Below, in pieces: positions 27,823 to 36,131 of a stretch of DNA of 64,000 nucleotides (position 1 is its first letter; each line of letters begins with the position of its first letter). Source of the DNA: AP-15 sp963846635 (GTDB taxonomy: Bacteria; Pseudomonadota; Alphaproteobacteria; ATCC43930; CGMCC-115725). The stretch lies in contig CAWJXM010000026.1 of the NCBI GenBank assembly GCA_963846635.1, positions 55,293 to 119,292 of the forward strand. Direction: 5' to 3'. A model generated the notes under the pieces. The model was not told where the DNA came from, did no database searches, and saw nothing but the letters and a program-made list of their open reading frames with translations. The position numbers were made by a program, and so were the translations under genes.

Positions 27823-28222
27823 ATAAGGCGATCAGATCGCCGACACCCATTTCCTCGATCCGCAGCCCGGCATATTGCCCGCGCAACACGGTTCCGGTCA
27901 TTGTCCCGGTGTCGTGATCGAGCGTCATGCGCAGGAAGTCGGTCGTGACCGTCGAGCTTTGGCCGCCGCGCGGAGTGCGGAACTGATCGATGAGACGGCG
28001 GAACCGCGCCAAGAGCGGCATCGACAACGCGAGCGGAAACAGCATTGCCGCGAGTTCGCGCGCCGGCGGAAACGCCAACAGCGCCACCACCGCGATCGCC
28101 GCGATGACGATCCCGGTCCATTTGAGGTTGCGGGCGAGCCGCACCGGGTCGGCGTTTATAAACAGATAAACGAGCAGCAGGAGACCGCCGAGAAGAACGA
28201 CGCCGCCGAGCAGGAACAGCAT
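27476..28222 (-). CDS. Membrane-anchored J-domain protein
   Basis: 248 residues. Two hydrophobic segments at the N-terminus (LFLLGGVVLLGGLLLLVYLF and WTGIVIAAIAVVALLAF) anchor it. A middle region (about 85-150) precedes a Gly/Ser/Ala-rich linker (~165-190). The C-terminal J domain (DEAYAILGLARGATPEQIKQ through LHPDHGGSDYLATQINRARD) has the HPD tripeptide that stimulates DnaK ATPase. This TIM14/DjlA-like layout is common in Alphaproteobacteria. Its tail is duplicated at 26252-26666. Confidence 0.9.
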   Translation of the reverse strand: MLFLLGGVVLLGGLLLLVYLFINADPVRLARNLKWTGIVIAAIAVVALLAFPPARELAAMLFPLALSMPLLARFRRLIDQFRTPRGGQSSTVTTDFLRMTLDHDTGTMTGTVLRGQYAGLRIEEMGVGDLIALLRECRAADEESARLVEAYLDRLHPDWREELASGRAGSAGGSGAGSGSSGEARASGGDMTVDEAYAILGLARGATPEQIKQAHHRLMVKLHPDHGGSDYLATQINRARDVLLRSRV

Positions 28223-28372
28223 CGCCGGCCCTCGACCGTCTTATCGTCCGACAGAAAATGGGACGAGCGGCGTGAGGCGTTGTGCGACCCCAGCAATCTC
28301 GGATGCTGGGGGGAATGTCGTTGCGGGATGCCCTTTAGGGCAGGCCCGGAACCCATGAACAACGCGCCCGAG

Positions 28373-28440
28373 ACTAGATTCCCAGAGGCCGGTTTCATGG
28401 ATTCCGGGCTCGCGGGCGATGCCCGCGCCCCGGAATGACA
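28373..28440. repeat. Intergenic hairpin repeat (GATTCC...GGAATGACA type)
   Basis: Arms around CATGGATTCCGGGCTCGCGG and CCGCGCCCCGGAATGACA form a stem with the inner GGGCGATGCCC turn. It lies in the 288-base gap between the J-domain and VWA genes, which holds nothing else I can name. Confidence 0.55.
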
Positions 28441-28510
28441 TTTGCGATCTGACACGCCGTTCTGCGGGAAGTTCGGCGTCAGAGGTCGCGGCAATTGGCG
28501 TCATGTCCAG

Positions 28511-29234
28511 TTACCCCTTGAGCTGTGCAGTCAATTGCAACACCTCGCCACCCTTCTGCTCGCCATAGGCGGCGAGCGCGCGGTAGCCGCCCGCGGCATA
28601 GACCGCCACAGCCGCCAATAACTCTCTTAACCGCCCGGCGCTGGCCAGATCAAAGCTCAAATAAGCGCCGTGCGACAGGCTTGCCATCTGTTTGAATGCC
28701 GCCGCTGCATTGCGGTCACTGCCTTCGTGAAACACAAAAATCGGCACCCCGAGCAATCCTAATTCGCCGGCGAGCCGACACAGCCGGTCAACCTTTTCCT
28801 CCATCGCATCGCCGACAAAAACGAGGGCGTTGACCCGGCGTTTGCCGGTCTCGCGGATCGCATGGCTCAAGACGCGCTCGATCTGGGTTTCGCCGCCGAC
28901 GCAATAAACCTGGCGCATGACACGGTGCAATTCGTCGGCCGTCGTCATCCAGCGGCTCGCCTTGCATTCGGCAAAGCCGCGGTAAAAGACGAGCTGGATT
29001 TCGAGCCCGCCCAGGCTCGCCGTGGCCTCGAACATTTCACCCTGGATGCGGCAGGCGCGGTCCCAAGTCGGCTCGCGGCTGGCGGTAGCGTCGAGCGCAA
29101 AAATCAGCCGGCCGCGCCCGCCCATGGGCTGTTTTGGTGCCTGCTTAACTTTTTCGAGGAAATCGGCGATTTCGGCCGACCCCGATTCGAGCTGGCAGTG
29201 GTGCTTTATCCGAAACCATTTCCGAGAGCCTCAT
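28511..29234 (-). CDS. VWA-domain protein coupled to a molybdopterin oxidoreductase (frameshift near start)
   Basis: About 240 residues after correction. The von Willebrand A fold has its metal site in IFALDATASREPTWD (D-x-T-x-S). The conserved downstream Thr/Asp positions fall in VGGETQIERVL and ALVFVGDAMEE. The ATG at 28511's far end (29125) gives only 204 residues. An upstream ATG at 29234 overlaps the oxidoreductase stop (ATGA) and reads MRLSEMVSDKAPLPAR, then an extra base near 29186 shifts into SGSAEIADFLEKVKQAPK, which leads straight into the VWA domain. VWA proteins beside molybdoenzymes can act as cofactor-insertion factors; that role here is inference. Confidence 0.82.
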
Positions 29235-31291
29235 GCCTTCCGCAGCCATACCGAGGTGTCGTGAAACACCGCACCACCGCGCGGCAATCCCCGATCAGCG
29301 CTGGTCAATAGATTGATGCCGATGCCCCCTTCAAACGCGCGATTGGGCCAGATCCCTTCGACGACAACGACGCGTTGTTGCAACCCATCAAAGGCATGGG
29401 CATGGACGACGACGCTGCCCTTTTCGTTTCCGATACGCACGCGATCTCCCTCGGTGAGACCGAGCTTGGCCATCGCGCTTGGATGGATCAACGCGGTCGG
29501 GCGACCCTCACGGGCGACGCTCGACGGCGTATTGTTAAAGCTCGTGTTTAAAAATGAGCGCGACGGCGCCGCGACAAGGCGGAACGGTCGTGCCGGATCG
29601 CCGTCATCGGTGACCGCGACATGGTCGGGAAAGGCCGGAAATCGCGCATGATCGTGACCTAAAGCGGCCCAATCGGCACGGAAATGGAATTTCCTGTCGG
29701 CATGGCCAAAGCCATCGAGAAAATGCGCCGTCGCAAAGGGCGGACAGCAATCAAGCCAGCCATCGGCCGGAAATTCGGCGACACCGGGCAGCCCGCTCGC
29801 GCGCAGGGTATGATCGATCAGTTCGAGCGAGGTCATTGCAAATCCGGGGTGGCGCGCGCCAAGGCGATCGGCGAGTGCGCAGACGACATCGTGGTTCGAA
29901 CGGCATTCCGCGTAAGGCGGCAGCATCGCCCAACTCAGTTGCAGATAGGTATGGCCACCGGCGGTGTAGAAATCGTCGTGTTCGAGAAAGGTCGTCGCCG
30001 GCAGCACGATATCGGCCATCGCCGCAGTCTCGGTCATAAACTGCTCGTGCACGCAGACAAACAGATCGTCGCGCGCAAAGCCCTGCCGCACGAGCCCCAA
30101 CTCGGGTGCGACGACCATCGGGTTTGTGTTTTGGATAAACAACGCCGCGACCGGCGGGCCGTCGCCGAGGTCTCTACGATCGCCGGTCAGGATCGGGCCG
30201 ATGCGCGACTGATCGAGCCTGCGGGTCGAGGGATCGAGCATATCGAGCCCTTCGACCAAGGTGCGGTCGAGCGGCACCAGCCCGTGGTTCGAATAAAGCG
30301 CGCCGCCGCCCTCACAGGCCCAGGCCCCGGTCACAGTCGGCAGACAGGTCACCGCGAAAAGCTGCGCCGAGCCGTTGCGCGAGCGCGAAAAGCCATAGCC
30401 GACGCGAATATAGCTCCGCCTGGTACGGCCATAGAGCCGGGCGAAATCGATGATCGCCTGTTCCGACAATCCGGTGATGGCCGATGCCCAGGCCGGATCG
30501 CGGGTCGCGAGATGGGCTTCGAGGCCGGCGGGGTCGTCGGCATAGCGCCGCATGTAGTCGCGATCGGCGTACCCTTCCTTGAACAGCACATGCATGACCG
30601 CGCAGGCGAGCGCAGCATCGGTGCCCGGTAGCGGCGCCAGATGCAGATCGGCGACCTCGGCGCTCTTGGTGCGGTAGGGGTCAACCACGACCAGCTTCGC
30701 TCCGCGATCGCGGCGTGCGATCGCAACATGGGTCATCACATTGACCTGGGTCGAGACCGGATTGCCGCCCCAGATGACGATCAGGTCGGCCTTGGCGATT
30801 TCGCGGCCATCGACACCGCGCTTGACCCCGACCCCGGCAAACCAGCCGGCGTCCGCTAGCATGGTGCAGATCGACAGATCCTCGCGCGAATAGCGCATCG
30901 CATGGCGCAGCCGGTTGATCCCGTCGCGCTGCACCATTCCCATCGTGCCGGCGTAGTAATAGGGCCACACCGCCTCGGCGCCGTAGCATTGTGCGGTGCA
31001 GGTCAGCCTCTCGGCGACTTCATCAAGTGCCTGATCCCACGAGATCGGCGCGAAAGCGGCGCGGCCCACGCCTTTGTCGCCGATGCGCCGCAATGGCTGT
31101 GACAGCCGGTCGGGATGGTGCTGGCGTTCGGCATAGCGGGCGACCTTGGCGCAGACCACCCCGTGCGTATAGGTCTGGCTCGCTGCGCCCCGGATTCGCC
31201 CGATGCGGCTCTGATCGATGCGTTCGACCTCGAGCGCGCAGGCGCTCGGGCAATCATGCGGGCAAACGCTGGGCAGGATATCGAGCGGCAA
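29231..31291 (-). CDS. Molybdopterin oxidoreductase (DMSO reductase superfamily)
   Basis: 686 residues. N-terminal 4Fe-4S motif CPHDCPSACALEV with the fourth Cys in GVVCAK. The molybdopterin domains show IVIWGGNPVSTQVN, VVDPYRTKSAE, FIQNTNPMVVAPELG, and the C-terminal dinucleotide domain (LVAAPSRSFLNTSFNN, IHPSAMAKLGLTEGDRVRI). The Mo ligand cannot be set from sight. A non-ATG start at 31291 is used; a more natural start MSNTTAEPDLPLDILPSVC would run from the ATG at 31319 if one base near 31315 is extra. Formate dehydrogenase or an S/N-oxide reductase are possible. The VWA gene is translationally coupled behind it. Confidence 0.85.
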   Translation of the reverse strand: MPLDILPSVCPHDCPSACALEVERIDQSRIGRIRGAASQTYTHGVVCAKVARYAERQHHPDRLSQPLRRIGDKGVGRAAFAPISWDQALDEVAERLTCTAQCYGAEAVWPYYYAGTMGMVQRDGINRLRHAMRYSREDLSICTMLADAGWFAGVGVKRGVDGREIAKADLIVIWGGNPVSTQVNVMTHVAIARRDRGAKLVVVDPYRTKSAEVADLHLAPLPGTDAALACAVMHVLFKEGYADRDYMRRYADDPAGLEAHLATRDPAWASAITGLSEQAIIDFARLYGRTRRSYIRVGYGFSRSRNGSAQLFAVTCLPTVTGAWACEGGGALYSNHGLVPLDRTLVEGLDMLDPSTRRLDQSRIGPILTGDRRDLGDGPPVAALFIQNTNPMVVAPELGLVRQGFARDDLFVCVHEQFMTETAAMADIVLPATTFLEHDDFYTAGGHTYLQLSWAMLPPYAECRSNHDVVCALADRLGARHPGFAMTSLELIDHTLRASGLPGVAEFPADGWLDCCPPFATAHFLDGFGHADRKFHFRADWAALGHDHARFPAFPDHVAVTDDGDPARPFRLVAAPSRSFLNTSFNNTPSSVAREGRPTALIHPSAMAKLGLTEGDRVRIGNEKGSVVVHAHAFDGLQQRVVVVEGIWPNRAFEGGIGINLLTSADRGLPRGGAVFHDTSVWLRKA

Positions 31292-31452
31292 ATCGGGCTC
31301 CGCGGTGGTATTCGAACATACAATATAAGGGAGTTCTCAGCAGGCCGATACGGATGGACGCGACGCATGATATCTTCGGAACGACTGCCCGATAAGATCT
31401 GCTCACTGCTGCGGAAGGACCATCCTCAGGAATCCACCCCCATTAGGCACGC

Positions 31453-32454
31453 TTGATCGTGAACGCAGAACAAGCACGCGAACTATTGTCTTTAGCCGAA
31501 GAGGACGAGCCAATTGCGCTACCGCCGTCCGTTTTGTCGGATCTGTTTGTCGGGGATCTACCAGAGCACGTCTCGATCGAGATTGGAGTAATGAAGGACG
31601 GCGTTCTCCATCTCGACTGGGGCGGCAAGCTCTTTCGCGAAGGTGATAATGTCTTCGGTGAAGCAGATCATACTTGGACGCGGAAGTATTGGTATTCGCC
31701 AATCGGCCTCGAACAGTATCTCGACCTTGTCCGGCGAGCCGTCGAGACCCGGCACAAGGTAAGAGGAGATGTTGAATTAACGTGCTTCGATGATGACGGC
31801 GCTTACGTCGCGCTTCACTTCCGAGTCTCAACGGCGGAGAAGAATTTAGCAGGCGCCTACGCTACGATCAGAAGGATCTCGGCCGAGGTCGAAGAGGTCG
31901 CTGAACATGCCGCGAACGAGGTCGGGCAGCGTATCGCGGAAGTTGCGGCTCGTGTTTCGGGATGGGGTGCCGAAACCCTCGACGCGCTGGCCGATGCTGT
32001 TGAAACGGCGGTTTCCGCCAATGATAAGGGCAGAGCGCTTGAGGAGCTCTGCAGCCGATTATTCGCATCAGTACCTGGTTTGACAGTTACCGGTCGAGTG
32101 CGGACCGAGACCGAGGAGATCGACATCACGGTTGTAAATGGTAGCGATGAACCTCGGTTGCGGAGAGAAGGAGTGCTAATACTTGCTGAATGTAAAAATT
32201 GGACCTCTAAATGCGGGAAAGACGAGTTCGTCCTCTTCCATCGGAAACTTCAGAATCGAAGCAGACGATCTACTCTTGAAATTTTAATATCTTGGAACGG
32301 TTTTACTGGGACAGTGACGAAAGAAATGCTCCGAGGGAGCCGCGAGGAAATTCTTGTGGTCCCGATAACGGGCGCAGATATTCGCTGCGCTGTCAGGATT
32401 GGCAATTTCCTCGATGTGCTCGTCGACTGCTGGGACAGGGCGGTCAATACCTGA
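31453..32454 (+). CDS. Mrr-like predicted restriction endonuclease
   Basis: 333 residues. The N-terminal ~150 are unassigned. A helical region rich in Ala/Glu (about 140-185) precedes the C-terminal nuclease-like domain: GRALEELCSRLFAS (early Glu), TEEIDITVVN (Asp), LILAECKNWTSKCG (E-x-K), which is the order of a PD-(D/E)XK active site of the Mrr/REase-like type. No methylase is adjacent. The start may be the TTG at 31453 or the GTG at 31459; no clear ribosome site. Base composition is lower in G+C than its neighbours, consistent with acquisition. Confidence 0.7.
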   Translation: MIVNAEQARELLSLAEEDEPIALPPSVLSDLFVGDLPEHVSIEIGVMKDGVLHLDWGGKLFREGDNVFGEADHTWTRKYWYSPIGLEQYLDLVRRAVETRHKVRGDVELTCFDDDGAYVALHFRVSTAEKNLAGAYATIRRISAEVEEVAEHAANEVGQRIAEVAARVSGWGAETLDALADAVETAVSANDKGRALEELCSRLFASVPGLTVTGRVRTETEEIDITVVNGSDEPRLRREGVLILAECKNWTSKCGKDEFVLFHRKLQNRSRRSTLEILISWNGFTGTVTKEMLRGSREEILVVPITGADIRCAVRIGNFLDVLVDCWDRAVNT

Positions 32455-32482
32455 GTGGAGATCACTCGGACTGGAGAACGCG

Positions 32483-33658
32483 ATGAGCTTTAACCTGACC
32501 CAGGAGCAGCTCGAAATCCGGGCGGCAGTGTCGCAATTGTGCGAGCGGTTTGGCGACGATTACTGGCTCGCCAAAGACAACGACGGCGGCTTTCCGCACG
32601 AATTCCATCGGGCGATGGCGGAGGCGGGGTGGCTCGGCATCGCGATGCCGCCCGAATATGGCGGCAGCGGGCTCGGCATCACCGAAGCCGCCGTGTTGAT
32701 GCAGGCGGTCGCAGAGTCCGGTGCCGGGTTCAGCGGCGCCTCGGCGATCCATATGAACATCTTTGGGCTGCATCCGGTCGTCGTCTTTGGCAATGACGAG
32801 CAGAAGCGGCGCTTTCTGCCGCCGCTGATCGCAGGCGACGAAAAGACCTGCTTTGCGGTTACCGAACCCGATGCCGGGCTCGACACCACACGGCTCAAGA
32901 CCCGTGCCGAGCACCGCGGCGACCATTACGTGCTGTCGGGCCGCAAGATCTGGATCTCGACCGCACAAGTGGCCGAGAAAATGCTGATCCTGGCGCGCAC
33001 GACGCCGATCGAGCAGGCCGAGCGGCCGTCGCTCGGCATGACCCTGTTCTACACCAATCTCGACCGCAGCAAGGTCGAGGTGCGCGAGATCCCGAAAATG
33101 GGCCGCAAAGCGGTCGACTCGAATCTGTTGTTCATTGACGGGCTCGAAGTGCCGGACCGCGACCGGATCGGCGAGGAGGGCAGGGGTTTCCACTATATCC
33201 TGCATGGCATGAACCCGGAGCGCATCCTGATCGCCGCCGAAGCGGTCGGGCTCGGCCGCGCGGCGTTGGCGCGCGCCGCGCATTATGCCGGGGAGCGCGT
33301 CGTGTTCGGCCGCCCGATCGGCCAGAACCAGGCGATCCAGCACCCGTTGGCCGAGCGCTGGATCGAACTCGAAGCCGCCGAATTGATGGTCTTGCGCGCT
33401 GCCGCCGCCTATGACCGTGGCGAGGAGGCCAGCATGGTCGGCGCCTATGCCAACGCCGCCAAATATTGCGCCGCCGAGGCTGGCTTTCGCGCCTGCGAGA
33501 CCGCGATCATGACTCATGGCGGAATGGGCTATGCCCGCGAATACCATGTCGAGCGCTATTTCCGCGAAATTCAGATCGCGCGCATCGCCCCCATCAGCCC
33601 GCAATTAATCCTTTCCCATATCGCCGAGCGGGTTCTCGGTCTGCCGAAATCGTATTGA
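32483..33658 (+). CDS. Acyl-CoA dehydrogenase
   Basis: FAD enzyme that introduces the alpha-beta double bond into an acyl-CoA. 391 residues from the ATG at 32483 (MSFNLTQEQLEIRAAVSQL). Signature regions: CFAVTEPDAGLDTT, ISGRK-like LSGRKIWIST, the FAD-binding RVVFGRPIGQNQAIQHPLA, and the C-terminal THGGMGYAREYHVERYFRE. The substrate is not obvious. An upstream in-frame start at 32399 lies inside the Mrr-like gene and is rejected. Confidence 0.94.
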   Translation: MSFNLTQEQLEIRAAVSQLCERFGDDYWLAKDNDGGFPHEFHRAMAEAGWLGIAMPPEYGGSGLGITEAAVLMQAVAESGAGFSGASAIHMNIFGLHPVVVFGNDEQKRRFLPPLIAGDEKTCFAVTEPDAGLDTTRLKTRAEHRGDHYVLSGRKIWISTAQVAEKMLILARTTPIEQAERPSLGMTLFYTNLDRSKVEVREIPKMGRKAVDSNLLFIDGLEVPDRDRIGEEGRGFHYILHGMNPERILIAAEAVGLGRAALARAAHYAGERVVFGRPIGQNQAIQHPLAERWIELEAAELMVLRAAAAYDRGEEASMVGAYANAAKYCAAEAGFRACETAIMTHGGMGYAREYHVERYFREIQIARIAPISPQLILSHIAERVLGLPKSY

Positions 33659-33804
33659 GTAATTTTTCTATACGTGCAAGCACTATAGTAGTAAGTTATC
33701 TTTTAGCCCTCATCGTGGGCCGGGTTTGCCGGCCAATTAACGCTATATCGGTATTAACACCGTAACGCGACGATCAGATTCCGCTTGGGAAAAAGGAGAA
33801 ACCC

Positions 33805-34818
33805 ATGCGATCCGAGAGCTTGTTGAGGTTGAATCGCCTGCTCCCAAGCAACAGGCTCAAATTTTTAGCAGTTTTAGCCGCCGATGTTATCGGCGCACGA
33901 CATATGATCGTCCGTTTCGATCCGATTCGAGCGTGCAATCTGCGATGTGGCATGTGTTATTTCAGCGACAACGAATGGATTGATCGCAATCCCGTAAAGA
34001 GATTTTCCCATGATGAAATTCTTCGTCTGGCTGCCATGTTTTTCCCGCAGGCCATCCAGCTTCATATTGGTGCCCGTACCGAGCCTACGGTATACAAGGA
34101 CTACCCCTCCCTAGTGGCGCTCGGCAAGCAGTATAAAATTCCGTTCATTGGTCTTACCACCAACGGTCAGCTTTTGACGCCAGCGAACATTCGTTTATTG
34201 ATTGAGGCTGGCCTTGACGAGATTACACTTTCTACCCATGGGATCAAAAAAGATACCTATGAAAAACTGATGCGCGGTGCATCGTTCGAAACCTTCCACC
34301 GTAACCTTGGAACCATTGTCGACGTCAAACGTGAACTCGGGAAAAACAATCCGGCTATTCGTATCAACTATACCGTAAATCCGGACAACCTTTCAGAGCT
34401 GTATCGCTTTTTCGACTTGTTTGGGAGCTATGAGATAACCACCCTGCAGGTGCGCCCGATTATCGATTTAGGTAAGACTGATTACAAAAATAAAAATTTG
34501 GTAAAGCATCGCCAGCAGTACAATCGGATGATCGATTTTTTAATTTCGCAATGTCGCCGCCGCGGTATCTTTCTCCTTGCCAACAAGGACGACCCCGGTT
34601 ACGAGAGACAAAATAAATTTGCCGTCGTTTATAGAATTGCGGTGCTGCGCTACATTAGCCCCGAGGAAGTATGGAAGGATGATTTTGACTTTACATCAGA
34701 AACTTACCAGGAGCATAAGTCGCGCACTGGCTATCGACGAGAGCTCCTGAGATATGTTCTGAAAGGAGATGCATCGCTCGTGAACAATGCCTTCGTGGCC
34801 TCCTCACAAGTTTTTTAA
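33805..34818 (+). CDS. Radical SAM protein
   Basis: 337 residues. The 4Fe-4S cluster motif is CNLRCGMC (about residues 46-53), followed by the family's QLHIGARTEPTVYKDY and FIGLTTNGQLLTPANI strands. The C-terminal ~80 residues have no cysteine cluster, so it is not a SPASM type with auxiliary clusters. Strong ribosome site AAAGGAG six bases before the ATG. The gene and its leader (from ~33,660) are clearly AT-richer than both neighbours, so horizontal transfer is likely. It may make or modify a peptide or sugar, but no precursor or partner gene is next to it. Confidence 0.88.
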   Translation: MRSESLLRLNRLLPSNRLKFLAVLAADVIGARHMIVRFDPIRACNLRCGMCYFSDNEWIDRNPVKRFSHDEILRLAAMFFPQAIQLHIGARTEPTVYKDYPSLVALGKQYKIPFIGLTTNGQLLTPANIRLLIEAGLDEITLSTHGIKKDTYEKLMRGASFETFHRNLGTIVDVKRELGKNNPAIRINYTVNPDNLSELYRFFDLFGSYEITTLQVRPIIDLGKTDYKNKNLVKHRQQYNRMIDFLISQCRRRGIFLLANKDDPGYERQNKFAVVYRIAVLRYISPEEVWKDDFDFTSETYQEHKSRTGYRRELLRYVLKGDASLVNNAFVASSQVF

Positions 34819-34885
34819 AGGTTTGACGTTGTGTGCCGGGAGCTTCGCGTCTTTATGATCACAGGGATATAAGAGTAGAGAGCAC

Positions 34886-36115
34886 ATGCCGACCATCGAT
34901 GGAGAGCGCGTCATCGCCGATCTCAAGCGGCTCGCCGAATTCGGCCGCTATAAGACCGGCGTTCACCGCCCGACCTATTCGCCCGATGATGTCGCCTCGC
35001 GCCATTGGCTTGCTGCCCGGTTGCGCGAGGCCGGGCTCGATCCGGTCATCGATGGCGTCGGCAATGTCATCGGCTATGATCCGGGCGCTCAGCGCCGGCT
35101 GCTCGTCGGGTCGCACAGTGAAACCCAGCCCTATGGCGGATGGCTCGACGGCGCTCTCGGCGTGATCTACGGGCTCGAGCTCGCCCGCGCTTTTGCCGCC
35201 GACCCTGATTGCGCAGAATTTGGCATCGACATCGCCGCCTGGGCCGATGAAGAGGGGCATTACAGCAGCTATCTCGGCAGCCGCTCTTATATCGGCGCGC
35301 TCGGCGAGGACGAGATCGACAGAGTTGAGGGCCGCGACACCGGCAAGCCATTGCGCGATGCACTGGCCGAGGCCGGGTTTGCCGGCAGACCGCGCGAGAT
35401 GGTCGAACCCGGGCGGCATGTCGGCTATCTCGAGGCGCATATCGAACAGGGCGACACGCTCGACATGACCGGGCGGCGCATCGGAATCGTCGAGACGATC
35501 GTCGGCATCCGCAATTTTCGGATCAGCTTCACCGGCGAGCAGAACCATGCCGGCACAACGCGCATGGCGCGGCGCAAGGATGCCGGGGTCGCGATGGTGC
35601 GGCTCGCCGCCCGCATCCACGACCGTTTTCCCGAGATCGCCGGCCCGCGCACGGTATGGACGATCGGCCGAATGGGGCTGACACCGAATGCGCCGTCAGT
35701 GATCCCCGGCCATGCCGAAATGCAGCTTCAGTTCCGTGACTCCGACACCGTTTATCTTGACGCGTTGGAAGCGAGCCTGTTTGCCTTGGTCGCCGAAGCC
35801 AATGGCGCGGGCCCGTGCCGGATCGAGATCGAGCCGCTGGCGAAGAGCGTTCCGCGGCCGATGGACTCCGGCTTCCAGGCAGCAATCGAGGCGGCGGCGG
35901 AACAGCATGCACCGGGGCTGCATATGCGGATGCCGAGTGCCGCCGGCCATGACGCGGCGGTACTTGCCGAGCGCATGCCGGCCGGCATGATGTTCGTCCC
36001 GAGCCTTGGCGGCGTCAGTCATCACTGGTCGGAAGACACCAAAGAGGACCACATCGTTCTCGGCGCCCAGGTTTTCGCCGATGCCGCTTTTCGAATCCTG
36101 CGATCGGCAAGCTGA
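34886..36115 (+). CDS. M20-family amidohydrolase (hydantoinase/carbamoylase type)
   Basis: Zinc-dependent enzyme that hydrolyses N-carbamoyl amino acids, allantoate or related amides; 409 residues, usual length. Metal ligands are seen in VGSHSETQPYGGWLDGALG, in AWADEEGHYSSYLGSR, in YLEAHIEQGDTLD, and the late VSHHWSEDTKEDH. The dimerisation domain includes FRISFTGEQNHAGTTRMARR. Probably single-gene. The exact amide is unknown. Confidence 0.9.
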   Translation: MPTIDGERVIADLKRLAEFGRYKTGVHRPTYSPDDVASRHWLAARLREAGLDPVIDGVGNVIGYDPGAQRRLLVGSHSETQPYGGWLDGALGVIYGLELARAFAADPDCAEFGIDIAAWADEEGHYSSYLGSRSYIGALGEDEIDRVEGRDTGKPLRDALAEAGFAGRPREMVEPGRHVGYLEAHIEQGDTLDMTGRRIGIVETIVGIRNFRISFTGEQNHAGTTRMARRKDAGVAMVRLAARIHDRFPEIAGPRTVWTIGRMGLTPNAPSVIPGHAEMQLQFRDSDTVYLDALEASLFALVAEANGAGPCRIEIEPLAKSVPRPMDSGFQAAIEAAAEQHAPGLHMRMPSAAGHDAAVLAERMPAGMMFVPSLGGVSHHWSEDTKEDHIVLGAQVFADAAFRILRSAS

Positions 36116-36131
36116 TTTCCGGTTCAGATTG

